Part shown: piece after piece, positions 23,569 through 35,706 of the stretch | Position numbering within the stretch: the stretch's first letter is position 1 | Layout: each line of letters opens with the position of its first letter | Source of the DNA: Dactylorhiza incarnata | Taxonomy: Eukaryota > Streptophyta > Magnoliopsida > Asparagales > Orchidaceae | DNA length: 64,000 nt | Reading direction: 5' to 3' | Assembly: GCA_033032865.1 (NCBI GenBank) | Contig: JAWHQI010000065.1 | Span: 8,802,001 to 8,866,000 of the forward strand | Made by a program: the position numbers and the translations under genes | The notes under the pieces: generated by a model | Database searches by the model: none | Told to the model about the DNA's origin: nothing | Seen by the model: the letters and a program-made list of their open reading frames with translations, nothing else

Positions 23569-23929
23569 GTAAATTGCTTTGAAATAAATTTCTAACACTT
23601 GTTTTTCAGAAATTTGATATTGGCTAGCAATTGTCCTGTTTATGTTTATTAATCTATAAAAACATGCACAATTATTAAAGGGCGCTGCTATTAGCACTGC
23701 GGTTTTGACTATTAGCACTCAAATTTTTAAAAAAATTAGGATTTTTTTTATTAACCGCAAGCAAGCAGCCCCCATCCTTCCCATAGACGCACGCACGCTG
23801 ACACCCGTGTCCTCTCCCTCTCGCGGAAACCGCCCGAGCCCCCTCTCCCTGCACACCGGCGAACACCCCCCCCCCCCCCCCTCCGGCGAACACCCCCCTC
23901 CGGCGAACACCCCGCGGCCTTCACTTTTC

Positions 23930-24055
23930 CCGCTCGTTGGGGGCTGCATACGCTGGAGCTGGTCGCGAGGATGCAGGAGAGTGGACAGACACCGGACTCG
24001 ATCACGATTGTCTCCATCCTCCCCGCCTGTGCTGATGTTGGATCCGATCAAGAAT
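23930..24055 (+). pseudogene. Captured PPR-repeat fragment 1
   Basis: One frame encodes LELVARMQESGQTPDSITIV followed by SILPACADVGS, the pattern of a pentatricopeptide (PLS-class) repeat. It is preceded by a C16 run and joined downstream to unrelated sequence. PPR proteins bind organellar RNA; this fragment alone would not. Confidence 0.75.
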
Positions 24056-24261
24056 CTTCCCTGTCCCCGCCCTTGTCAATTCTCTTTCTTATTTGCGATT
24101 TTCTCAGTTGTGCTCCACATAATCCTCTTCGATGATGCCCTAGGGTTTATGCATTAGACTGCAATTTATCATTTTCGTAATCTAGGGTTCTTCAATCCCC
24201 ATTACAAGGTGTTTAATCCGTTTCCAATCCCCAGATTAGTGGCGCTGATGAGCCGAATTTA

Positions 24262-24702
24262 ATGGCCGGTGGTCTCTGTTCAACTGGCGGATTGGATGCT
24301 AATTTAAGGAAGCCATTCTTTATTGACATTGATCCATGTACTTCAGCATCTGATGAACATTTTGATGTTGCAGAGATAGCACTTACCGATGTAACTTTTT
24401 TTGATGGAAAGGAGAGCTTTGGAGAAGATAATTATTACCTTCGTTTCGGCTTGTCTGGTTTAAAAGAAGGCTCCTTTAGATTAGGCAATCTACCATTAAT
24501 GCCAGCTGATAGTATCCGGTTAGAGTGTGTTCGGCTGGGGAGACACAACTCAATTGGTAGCAGAGAAACATTTATTCTTTTCTCCGGACTGTTTGATGGC
24601 CCTGAAGAGAGTATTTCTGGTCTTGTACACTTGGTGTCCTTGAAATTTCTGGGATTAAGGCTTATGATGGAGTCCATAGATCTGGGTTTGAGAATTTGGT
24701 GA
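24262..24702 (+). CDS. Open frame in the Pack-MULE-like element, 146 codons, mostly unrecognised
   Basis: ATG at 24262, stop TGA at 24700-24702. The N-terminal two thirds (MAGGLCSTGG, DVAEIALTDVTFFDGKESFG, LFDGPEESISG) do not match a family I know but have normal codon-like composition. From about 24640 the PPR homology lies in another frame, so the C-terminus (LGLRLMMESIDLGLRIW) is probably an out-of-frame read of a PPR fragment. It is best regarded as a chimeric captured frame; expression is unknown. Confidence 0.45.
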   Translation: MAGGLCSTGGLDANLRKPFFIDIDPCTSASDEHFDVAEIALTDVTFFDGKESFGEDNYYLRFGLSGLKEGSFRLGNLPLMPADSIRLECVRLGRHNSIGSRETFILFSGLFDGPEESISGLVHLVSLKFLGLRLMMESIDLGLRIW

Positions 24703-24890
24703 ACATCTCAACTGCGCTTATCGACATGTACGCGAAATGTGGAGCGATTCGTTTTGCTAGATCGGTGTTTGACGAAATGGTGGTTAAGAATGTAGTTGCC
24801 TAGAACTCCATGATTGTTAGGTATGTAAGCAGCCATGAACCGGGTGAAGCTTTGAAGCTATATAAGATGTTTTTGGAAGAAGCGTGATGT
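24640..24890 (+). pseudogene. Captured PPR-repeat fragment 2
   Basis: A frame other than that of the 24262 ORF encodes VHRSGFENLVNISTALIDMY, AKCGAIRFARSVFDEM and VVKNVVA-stop-NSMI, matching PLS-class PPR repeats; the usual Trp of the VAWNSMI motif is TAG. Together with fragment 1 this may be one captured PPR gene split by other sequence. Confidence 0.82.
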
Positions 24891-25189
24891 TTTTATTATG
24901 TTAAAAAAAATTGACAAAAAAGTGCTAATAGTAATAGTGCATTGCTAATAGACAGATTGAGTGCGAATAGACAATCACTTCAAATAGCGCTTGCTAATAG
25001 CGGCGAGTGCAAATAGACAAAAGTGCGGTGCTTATAGCAGCGCCCTTATTAAAATATTTGCCTACCGTCAGTTATTGTATTATGTTAAATATCTGCATCT
25101 CTTATGCAATATACCAACTCAAAATTTCTGAGGTATCACCAGCTTTAGTTAAATCTAATCCTTTAAGCTAAACATCACAATTTAATCAT

Positions 25190-25790
25190 TTTCTCAAGGT
25201 GTCTTACGAGTACTTTTCAGTGGTCACCAATTGAAGAACTACTCTCACACATTGCTCACTTTAGAGTTTGTAATATAATTTTACCACTAGCTCTGAAAAT
25301 GCATCTCTAATATTATGGACTAAATTATTATTCAAGTCCATTAGCTTTACCTCCTTTCAATTGAAAGTCTGTTAGGAGTTGCTTTTTGTCCAAATTCTAT
25401 TGCCCCAAGGGCACTCTCCACCCTTATTGAACCACCCTCATCAAATTCGAGATGTTATAGGCCCACGAAATTCTGCTTGGTTCGCCCCTAAACCACACAA
25501 ATAGTGTATGAGGTTCAATTATGATACAATTTGTAATGACCCAACCCACAATATCTATGTATGACCTTCTTTAACTCATCCTAGCCCGTATTAAGACCTC
25601 ATAATTCTATCCTTTTTCTATGGTAGCCCACAATTACTTCTCAAAAGGTCATCCAACCCAAAATTATTTCCACCCTGCCCAGGATTACTTATATCAGGAG
25701 CTCACTTAACTATGAAGTTCTTAACAAAACTCAATCATTTTCTCTGAAAAGGCTCTCTTGATATTATCTCTCGCTTGGTATTAACACAAA
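25190..25790 (-). mobile_element. Decayed Cassandra TRIM
   Basis: The left LTR remnant ends at GAGATGTTATA (about 25457); a short internal part follows, and the right LTR starts TGTAATGACCC at 25532 and fades by about 25790. Both remnants hold the degraded 5S-like block (about 25197-25275 and 25620-25725). The layout parallels 15687-16546. Confidence 0.75.
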
Positions 25791-26334
25791 CCGATTTCTG
25801 ATATCTATCGAAGATTCGATTGACATTACTCAACAAAGTCTTTGATGAACTTTAAGTTCATCAGTCTTCAACGATCGACGTTCATTCACGCTCTTTCTAA
25901 GACCCGAGACCCACTCAGTTTGCAGTCTCAAACAAAATCTATGCCGAACTTGCGGTCGTGCTTTCCCGAGTTCGGCTTGAATTTTTTGTGCCATAGTCGC
26001 ACACTCTCGCTTGCTCCCAGATCTTTCAAAATCTAGTATTGCCCAAGCTCGGAGATCTCGTTGTCTCTGCGCCGAGCTCTCATTGTTCTCCCGATCTCGT
26101 CGTTTCGCAAGACCAGTTCTCACAGAACCCCTTCCAGTTTAGCAGCATATCGAAAACTCATCCGAAGTCCTGGATATTACATTATTCATGAATGTCCGAC
26201 ACACATACATGTAAAATACATCATTTATGATTCTCTTTACTGCTCCAATGATTAACTTAACTTGAGTTTTTTGCTTCATACCTCCTGAAAAAAGTTGTTA
26301 AAACTGAATCAATTATCTGATGAGTAAGAACAAT
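25791..26334. other. Unassigned intron sequence
   Basis: GC-moderate sequence with short open frames on both strands and no recognisable domain. It is possibly an LTR remnant, but no partner copy is present. Confidence 0.35.
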
Positions 26335-26943
26335 AAGGCTTTGTTTGGGGCGGGGTGGCGGTGGAAAAAACAGTTGTGGGAAACCAATGGTGGTATTAGA
26401 GCTATCCAAAAACTGTTTGAAAGTGATGTAGACTGTTTGGAAAGTCTCCATTTAAGTGTTTTCAAAAAAATAAGTTTTATGGTTTTCTATTTGGAAGAAC
26501 AAGTTTTTAATAATATTTGTTTAGATTTTTAATAATAAAAATGTGTTTTATGCTAATCATTTATTGCGTAGATAAGTAAATATTATATAAATCATAAATA
26601 AGTAGGGGGTCACAAAGGGTCAGCGGCGAAAAGCGAAGATCGCGAATGGGTGAAGAATCGCGAATGGGTGAAGAATCACGAATGTGATAAGAAAATCTTT
26701 GCATTGGCGAGATGGAAGAAAACTGATCGCGAATGGTTGGGATGTGTCTTTAGTGAACCTCGAATAAAAGTGGAAAAGTTGAAAGCAGAGAAAGCGTTTT
26801 TAAAAAGCCATATTGGGCCGGCTGCTCAAAAAGCCCCCAAAACACCTTTCTTGAAAAATCTCATCATCCAAACAACTTAAAAAGGGTGGTGGCGATGAGA
26901 ATAGAGCTTTTGCCACCGCCACTGCCTTCCCAAACATAGCCTT
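26335..26943. mobile_element. Non-autonomous TIR element (MITE-like, about 0.6 kb)
   Basis: The ends are inverted: AAGGCTTTGTTTGG with GTGGCGGTGG on the left, and the complement of AAGGCTATGTTTGGG with GTGGCGGTGG on the right. The inside is non-coding with a repeated GCGAATGGGTGAAGAATC motif (26640-26690). The TSD is not clear (flanks AAT/ATT), so superfamily is undecided; Harbinger-type is possible. Confidence 0.6.
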
Positions 26944-29399
26944 ATTCTCCAAAAAAATAAATAAACATATTTGATAGACTAAAATATTATACGAAGCTGA
27001 AAGTGTATGCATATGAAGCAAGTTCTGAAGTGTATTTTGATTCGTAAGCATGCACGCGTTGTATTTTTGTATGCAACTGGTTTACTAAATTTTTTGTGAA
27101 TTTCTGAGCACATATTTTCTGAACCACGATAGCGATTTAATACGATTGTATCTGAGACCATTTTTTATCTGTGCGAATGATGATGCGCCTCCATCCAGAT
27201 CGGTGTTAGCTGACACATGATCATTTGTTTATATTTCATTTCATTATACGATTGATCAATATACTCTCTAAAGTATATCTCTTGACCACCGATGATCTAA
27301 TTTGTTTAACACGAAGCGTTCATTTATTTTTCATGCAAAATTTACATAATGTGCTTGGTTCTAAATAAAAATGCACATATGTTCACTAATAGAAAACAAA
27401 TTTCTAATCTTAAAAGAATAAAGTTCTTACCGTGGGGTCTCTCCTTGTGTAAACTTGTCGCTGGGGCTTATTGCTCTAAATAAAGCTTCTTGCAAAAGTT
27501 TTCTTTTTCTATTTAAAATCTGAAAAAGGATAAAACCACTCGAGACTAATTAATACTTTTTTCCATATCTTGCATTTTATCATGATTTCTTAATACTAAG
27601 GAATAATGAATTGAACATACCCTAGCCAAAAAAAGGAAGAGAACCACTAATGGTGAAACTAAAACTTTTACTTACATGGTAACAACAATGTTCACTGTGA
27701 CTGGAATCCTCCCTTTGCTCATTGCAAAACAAGCAAAGCTGCATTTGCTAACATGATGGAAATATAATTATCCTCCACCCTTCTCATGGTGGAGCAAAGT
27801 TTGGCACTTGAACTCAGATAAACCTGCATTTGCTTGTTACAACAACAACCTCTGTTCCTCCGCCCATGTATGTTCGATTTGGGTCTAAACACAATAGTGT
27901 GACCCACACACTTCCAAATAGGGCAGCGATTGAGTCAAATGTGGGTTTGGTTTGGGCTTCTCATGGACGGTCATAAGAGTGTCTTCATCGAGTAGTGAAA
28001 ACTGCCCGTGCTTTATCAAGGCAATGAAGGAACAAATCGAACCCTTACTAGTGATGACAATGAGGCGAGGGAGCACCTAATTGAAACGAGAGAGGTCGCT
28101 CTTTCGGCAATCAGAGCCATCAGGCAAGTCCTGTTCACGACAGATCACCACCCCTTAATTCACTATACACCTGGAAGAACCGAGAAAACTAATTGCTAAA
28201 TCTGCTCTCGTTGCTAGGGTCGACGACGTCGATCCCTTGGGTCATGATGAAAACCACAGTAATTGATTGGGAGGATCCCAAAGAATTTCTTACAATTCTG
28301 TCGAGGAGATGCCAATGATTCACCGCTGGAACAAGCCCTCCTCATTCACACGCTTCGGTGATAGGGGGCTGAGGGGAATGGTCAACTTTTTCTCTGTGCA
28401 CCGCTCAAAACCGAGTGGGGTTATCCTTATATACCTGTGCACCCCTTAACCGGTTGGTTGGGTTGGTGTCCAGGCTGTCCCCTTATTATTATTATATCTT
28501 TTTGTTTTTGTTTTTGTGTACATACAATTAATTACAAACAAACTTCCTAAATGCTGATACGAACGAATAAATAACCTTGATCGAATGAGAGCTTCTTCAC
28601 TTGGATTCTGATAGGGTCCTGAAATTAATGTAATAAAATTTCATGAAATGTTAGATAAAATTTTAGGGATGTTACATGCTCACCTCGAATAATGTGTATT
28701 ATGGGATTGTGCTCATGGATGTGTTGTGCATTATGCTACTATGAGTGTTGCTCCGCTTTGTGGTTGTGTTACGGGCTTACACCTAACATCATCACGATCT
28801 TGTCGGAAGTGGTGGTGGAGGTGGGGAGATACAAGGGAACTGAGCTCACCCGAAGGAGGACGAAAGGGAAGAAGGGGGAAGAGGGAAGATTTACTTACCC
28901 AAACCCTAGCTTGAGAGAGAAGGAGAAGATCTTAGAAAGATAGATAGAGAAAACTTGATTTAATTCAGCGATAACATCATACATGACCCAAGGGATCTAT
29001 TTATAGAATACAATGACATGTGTATTAAAACATTAGACACTCAAAACACTAAACATTTAGACCCTAATTACTCAACTCGACTCCAATACTTAAAGCCTCG
29101 TAATAACATATGCGTAATATAACCGCTAATAGATAACTGACGATGTGGGACCCTAACAGGTTGCCCATATTGTTGCATTGCAATGAGTTACTTGGCTCTA
29201 CACGGTTGTCTTTGTTGGTGCGCATGTTGTTATGCGTTGTGCAACAAATGTCACATTAATGTTTTTTAGTTTTTTGTTAGATTTTGACTCATAGGAGTTC
29301 AATGAAACCCTTTAAAATGACAACATTTGTTGGAAATTTTGACCTACGTGCTCTCGACGCCTTGCCCATGCACAGAGCTCGACTAGCCTGCCCTGCTCC
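26944..29399. other. Unassigned intron sequence
   Basis: Mostly AT-rich. 28000-28470 is more GC-rich; on the minus strand it has TATATAAGG (28425-28433) and an ATG at 28245 followed by only 18 codons, which may be a captured or LTR promoter. No gene can be supported. Confidence 0.35.
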
Positions 29400-31270
29400 T
29401 GTTGGAGCCTATGTTCCGCATCTCTTGGTTTGAGAATAACAAATACCGTGTTGTATTTGATCTTGTATTGTGTTTATAGTGTGCATGTTTTACAGGAACT
29501 ATAGCTACATGAGTAGTTTGCTGATTAATGACGATTCTCTGAAAATAGATCTAACGCTCGCGTTAGTTGCTAACGCCCGCGTTAACAACCGCTGAGAAGG
29601 AAACCGCTGAGAAGGAAACCGCTGAGAAGGAAACCGCTGAGAAGGAAACCGCTGAGAAGGAAACCGTCGAGAAGAAATGCCGGTCGACGAAACTGCGTTC
29701 GACGAAATCTGAAGGCGTTCGACGAAAGGAGATTCCGTTCGACGAAATGAACTTGCGCTCGACGAGACTGCGTTCGACGAAATCTGAAGGCGTTCGACGA
29801 AAGGAGGTTCCGTTCGACGAAATTGAGTTCGGCGACATTGCGTTCGACGAACTTTGAAGGCATCCGACGAAATAGAGTTCGGCGACATTGCGTTCGGCGA
29901 ACTTTGATTGCGTTCGACGAAATTGAGTTCGGCAACATTGCGTTCGACGAACTTGGATGGCGTTCGACGAAATTGAGTTCGGCGACATTGCGTTCAACGG
30001 ACTTTGATTGCGTTCGACGAAATTGAGTTTGGCGAACTTACGTTCGACGAACTTTGATGGCGTTCGACGAACTTTGATTCCATTCGACGAAAGCGCGTTC
30101 GACGAAATGAGTTTCGTTCGACGAAATTAGTTTCTGCCACGATCCCGACGGTTTGCACGATTTCAGCCACGACAGTGCACGTTCAATAACGCTGGCGTTA
30201 ACCCTTAACGCCACGCGTTAGCTCCTGAGGCTATCTAAAGTACAGCCTCTCTCATTCCAAAAAGAGATGATTCCAGAATTCCAATAATTTTAAGAGAGGC
30301 TCGTGTACAACATCTGAGAGATCTCCCTTGGGCTATCATGAAGATCTAAAGAGGATTTTGAAGGAGAAAGTCTACAACGCATATTCTATACGAAGGACGA
30401 TCGTTTCAAGAACGCTAACATCTACATCGCCTTCGTATTCACCTTCAGAATTTCTTAGGGAGTTTCTCTTTACTTATCTTGTAATCTTTTACATTTTTTC
30501 TTTTGTAATTTGTGTGGACAAATCATTCGGGGAGAACGTCGGATTCCGGGAAGGATTCCGTGTGTAAATTCGCCTTGTGTTGGCGACTAGGTCCTTGTGC
30601 GGCTTAGGGGGTAATTCGCCGCCTTGTGCGTAGCGACTAGGTCGAGGGTAGATCTAGGGGGTGGCTAGAGGCCTTATCTGGGGATAGATAGGCTATAGCC
30701 AACCGGTCCTTGGGAGAAGGACCGGTGAATCAACAAAAAGTGTTTTTACATATTCTCGCCTTGATTTCTAGCGTTATAGAAATTAAACATTTGTGTATTC
30801 AATTTATTATGAAATAAAATCATGTCTTTTAATGTTCTATTCAATTGATTTTATTTCCTCTTCAAGAATGTTTTAAAATATATTTTATTAAAGTATTAAA
30901 ATCAACATTTGTGTAATTATCATTGAAATATAATAATCGTTTTCATTATCTCTGATTTTCTGGAATTGTATTTCATTTAAGATTTCATTAGTAAAATCAC
31001 TGCGGCAATCTTTTTGTGAGAATGATTATTTTCTGGAGAGCTAACGCCCAGCGTTTACACTTAACGCAGACGTTAGCAACAGTTAACAAAAAGTTTTGCT
31101 CTCTTGTTTAAAAAGGAATCTTCAATACAATCTTTTCTGAGATATCAAAATATATTTTCTTATAAAATATTCTTAAACTTTGATCACAAACTTTGATAAA
31201 TTTAATTAAGATTTATCATTCCATAAATCCCTTATTCACCCCCCATCTAAGGGCGCCGTAAGATCCAACA
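29400..31270 (+). repeat. 5' LTR of SIRE-A (1871 bp)
   Basis: It contains a (CGCTGAGAAGGAAAC)n run of about five to six copies at 29588-29670, a GTTCGACGAA array at 29690-30130, and several TAACGC...GCGTTA dyads. It is about 130 bp longer than the 3' LTR because of repeat copy number. Confidence 0.93.
29690..30130 (+). repeat. GTTCGACGAA array in the 5' LTR
   Basis: Dozens of GTTCGACGAA or GTTCGGCGA words spaced by 5-20 bp, grouped in higher-order units such as CGTTCGACGAAATTGAGTTC. It produces Arg-rich open frames in several registers that are not genes. Confidence 0.9.
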
Positions 31271-31272
31271 CG

Positions 31273-31287
31273 TGGTATCAGAGCAGG
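31273..31287 (+). promoter_or_regulatory. PBS of SIRE-A
   Basis: TGGTATCAGAGCAGG, two bases after the LTR end, is complementary to initiator tRNA-Met. Confidence 0.93.
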
Positions 31288-31318
31288 TTATTCCAATACG
31301 GCTTCACTACCGGGAATA

Positions 31319-31827
31319 ATGACGCTTCATGATCTCGCATCTTCTAGAGGGGATAATTTTTATGAAAATGAAAAATCATTATGTCCACCATTATTTATGG
31401 GTGAAACTTATAATGGGTGGAAAACACTTATGGAAAAATTTCTTAAAACTTTGGATTTTGAAGTTTGGAATTTACAATTAAAATGCCCCCAATTATTCTA
31501 AATAAAAATGAAATATTTTTAAATGCCAAATCTTTGAATTGTCTATATTGTGCTCTTGATCAAAATATTTTCAAACTTATTTATACGATTCCTACTGCTT
31601 TTGAAGTTTGGAAATTTCTTGAGAATACTTATAGTCTTCCTTCCACAGATGATGAACAAGAGGAATTCCTTATGGATCCAAGAGAAGAAATCGACGAGGA
31701 CTCGTGCTTGGAGGAAGATCTATCTATGAGAGAAACAATATTGAACTCAATTGATGGCAAAACATCAAGCAAAAGAGAAGACGGAGACTATAGCAAGGTA
31801 AAAAATCTAAATCTTCTCTTTTTGTAA
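31319..31827 (+). pseudogene. SIRE-like gag N-terminus
   Basis: The first frame (31319-31501) holds PPLFMGETYNGWKTLMEKFL, the copia Gag start (PxFxGxxYxxWK). A frame shift near 31480 leads to the second frame with LNCLYCALDQNIFKLI and TAFEVWKFLENTY, then an acidic segment (DDEQEEF...EEDLSMRE). Beyond 31830, fragments with Leu/Lys-rich coiled-coil character (to about 32240) and a WVPK-like piece near 32600 mark the rest of gag, all broken by stops. No zinc knuckle was found. Confidence 0.7.
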
Positions 31828-32409
31828 CAAATTCTATTTCTACATTTCGTGTGCTTAAATTTGCTAAACGTAAAATTTCAAAGTTGAAACATGCTAATTC
31901 CAAATTACGTTTAGAAAATAAAACTTTAAAAGCAAACGCTAAAGTAGAATCTTATATTGATGTTTCAAATTCTCTTTCATGCTCTTTTAAAAATGCTAAA
32001 TCTTGTTTTGATTATAATACTTTTAAATAAGAACTCAAGGTTTTGGAAAAAAAAGTCTTTTAACTTCAAATGAGCATAATAAAAAATTGATAAAAGAAAA
32101 TGACAATTTAAAGGATAAACTAGAATCATTGAAAATATTTATTCAAAATTTTTCATATAATAAAAAATCTTTTATTTCTAGTTTATCAAATTATCAAAAG
32201 TTTAAAAGCTTAACTTCATATTATAAGAGTATGTCTTTAAGAAAGAGTGGGGATGAAAATCATCAAAATAAGAACCAATCATTTAAAAATATTGTAACCC
32301 ACTCTTTCAACATTCAATTCTTAAGAAAGACTATCACTCTTATAAACTCTCAAAGAATCAATATAATAAAATTCATTATGATTATCAACATCAATGTATT
32401 TTGAAAAAT

Positions 32410-35400
32410 AATTTGAATAAACATAAACCCCAAATGAATTATTTTTCAAACAGCTATCGTCACAAAAAAAATGTCAAATAATCATAATATGAATTTAAAA
32501 GATAAACAACCAAAGTATTAATGGAGACCCAAAATAAAAAACGAAACACTAACTCCACTTGTAAAGACCATTCATCACTATCTCTCCAAAAGCCAACACG
32601 ATGTATTTGGGTTCCTAAATGAACCATCACATTTGGTCCCCTTTGGATACCTAAATCTCTCATTTACTAGGAATCATTGTATTGCATGAAGTAGAATTAA
32701 TTATAAATGAAATATCAAAACTCTACTTCATGATATGCTTAATGTCTTTTTCTTTTTTTTTGTTTTCTTTATTTTTGAGTCAACATGTTTATGATCACTT
32801 TATATATCATGAGATATGACTTTCATTTTAAGGCTAATGTTTAATAAATCAAATTGAATTAAATTGAACATAAAGTCATAATTTTTTAAGTGATCTATCT
32901 TTTCTTTTTATATTTTTTATCCTTTTTAAATCCATTGCCTATAAATGTCTTATGTTATCATTATAAATTGAATGCTAAATTTGTTAAATGATGTTATCAA
33001 AACTAATGAAATTACTTTCAAAATTGGATTTAAATAGACTTTTAGGGGTCTTAGGCTAAAATATTAAATGCACAACTTATTGCATATTTGTCTATTTTTT
33101 GTTGCTGCATATAATAGCCCCTATATTGAAAATCATAATCGAGAAAAACCGGAATCAAATAATATCAGAAACAATGTGTTTTAAATCAAATATTGTAACT
33201 CTGTTGCTAACGCCACGCGTTTTCACTAACGGTGGCGGTAACATATTTTCCTAAAAATTCTGATTTCTCTAATTATTATTTTCTGAAAAATTATTTTACT
33301 ATGTTAAGTATCATTATTTTCTACTTTCAGATACCTTGTATTTATTTTGTCTAATTTCTACAAATTAAAATCAAAAAGAAAATTTACAAAAGATTTCAAA
33401 ATAACCAAAACAATTTTGTGTCCCCTTATATATATGTAGTATAATATTCACTTTACAAGCAGTCACAACATATTAAAAGGATGAATATGAACCATACAAT
33501 CACCACCATGATCTATTGATATCCTATGCTAAAATTCACTACATTCATATATCATAATTCATGATCTATCAAGACCTATCTTAAATCAACTAATTCTATC
33601 AACCTTAGGAATTATGAAATATATGATTGCAATTGGTATTATAGTTTCATATCTTGTTTTGTGTGTGTGATGTGCATCTCTATTGTTTGCATGTATCTCA
33701 GTATCTTTAGAACTATAAATTAACTTGATATCAACAAGATGAAATCAAATAGAATTGTCACTTCTTTCTAGGTCTATGAAAATTCAAAACTCTATGTTTG
33801 AATACATGCAATTCAATTATATATTTGTCAAGCATGATTAATTATATCAATTAAAAATTAAATACAATGTTTAATTTAACTTTCAAGTTTCTTTAAAAAA
33901 AACATTGTTTTGTATTTTTTATGCCTTGAAAAGTATCTTGTTATGTGCAATGAAATTGATTGTAGATAAACATGTGTAGAAACGCTTAGCATGCCTCTAA
34001 GTATGAGTAATGTATTATGTTTGATAATGATGTATTCACTCACTTATTTTTGATAATCTACATGTGTTTACAATCTTATATTTGCATGATTGTGTAGTGG
34101 AATAACATAAGTAATTAAAATGCTTAAATAGATTACCTTTCCAACATTGAATTGATTATTATAATTCTTTGTCTTTCATGCACTTATTCTTTAGATAAAT
34201 GTGGTTTAAAATGCTATGTTTGCAAAACAAGTGAATTCGGAGTCCTTAGTCACTAAACTAAAAAACAAATAATAAATGACAAGGAAAACTCCACCAAACA
34301 CTACTCACCCTCCTGATAAGTCTTAATGAATATTGTGAGGTTGAGCACCTTGGCTAAAGAATTGTAAAGTATCTTGTAGCAAACAATTTATACACCACTT
34401 CTCTTAGTACACCGGATCACAAAATAATTGAAAATAAAGCTAAAAAGTATAAAAGTGATCCTCAAACACTACTTTGCACCCTGATAAGTCTTAATAAGCA
34501 TCGTGTGTGCAGATCACCTTGGTAGTTGTACTCTTTATTCATGTGTATTGAAATATTGTGGAAGTAATAGTATTTGTGTATTTTAATATTGTGTTATTTC
34601 TTTATATATGCCATGTGTTTTCGATTGATTCACTTGTATACTTTATCAAAACGCTATTTTGTACACATCATTATCTTTCATAAAACTTTTACTCATGAGA
34701 ATTGAATCCTAATGCTCATCTACTAAATTCTCTACAAACTTAAGTAAATGCACCAGATAACAAAGCATGATCGCTATAATGTTTATGTTTACTTGAAATG
34801 CAAATTTTATTACATTGTAGTTTTTGTATCTTTTCTTGATATTATGAAATCATGCTTGCAATTTTATCTTAATGGAATAACATCTTTTCAATCTTTAACT
34901 CAAATATCAATTTTTCAAATTTAAAACTCATTATCCTTTATATGGTTTTATCTTCTAAAAAGTTGTTTATGTTTAAGAGTGCTTATTATATTCTTCTGCT
35001 AAGTTTACCACTTTTGCTCATTCATGTCTATTATTTTTAACACCGTGGTTTTCTTTTCAACAAGTGGTATCTTAAAATAAGAATGCTTACTTTATCATTT
35101 TAGTTATATTGCTTACTACTTTATGTTACATCATGCTTATATTTTTCTCAACAAGTAGTATTTAACAAGCTTTTGATTGCATCCTATTTTTCTTCTCGGC
35201 ATAGAACATATTACTCTTTTTTGCACAATCTCACCTAAACCTTCTTTTGATACTACCAAAAGGGGAGAATAAATTGCATAAATCTAATATTTAGGAGGAG
35301 TACATTATTGATTTCAAACTCAAAGAAAATATTTATGTAGGGGGAGTAATCATATAGGCGGTGCATACACTATCATATGCTCGATCATGACAATCCTTCA

Positions 35401-35689
35401 ATAAGTGGTTCCTAATCAATCTTAGTAGATATACACTCATCCCTACCCACTTTTGCTAACAACAAAGGGGGAGAAGAAATTGAGAAATCTAGTCAAATAG
35501 ATATTTAGGGGGAGTAAATTATAAAAGAACACTTATGTAGGGGGAGGACTTTATATATAAAGAGTATGCATTATCGCTTTCAAATCTATCATGCTTTTAA
35601 TCTGTTATTCATGCATATCTTATTACCGCACTTATCTATAAACACAAAAAGTCTTAATCTCACTAATTTCTCATACAGGTATTTGTTAT
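32410..35689. other. AT-rich interior of SIRE-A without coding domains
   Basis: Gag-like debris ends near 32670. After that no protease, integrase or RT motif is readable in any frame. One TAACGCC...GCGTT dyad (about 33208-33240) repeats a motif of the LTRs. Confidence 0.6.
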
Positions 35690-35706
35690 TATCAAAATGG
35701 GGAGAT

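Larger units (their letters stand above)
23680..25045. mobile_element. Pack-MULE-like TIR element carrying gene fragments
   Basis: Terminal inverted repeats of about 41 bp start GGGCGCTGCTAT at both ends (23680 rightward, 25045 leftward) with a handful of mismatches. Direct repeats TTATTAAA flank the element (23672-23679 and 25046-25053). CTATTAGCAC-like words recur subterminally. It carries PPR-like coding fragments and another coding fragment but no transposase. Long TIRs and captured genes fit a Mutator-like element, although the 8-bp TSD is also compatible with hAT. It sits 111 bp after kinase exon d. Confidence 0.82.

Noticed and set aside
26335..26943. Assignment of the TIR element to Harbinger by TSD
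   Set aside because: Flanks AAT and ATT do not form a clean TAA/TTA duplication, so the superfamily was left open.
27719..28199. Short open frames on both strands as genes
   Set aside because: No recognisable domain, no splice pattern, lengths expected by chance.
29567..30026. Several overlapping Arg/Phe-rich open frames
   Set aside because: They are readings of the GTTCGACGAA array in different registers and both strands; the same at 35814-36403.
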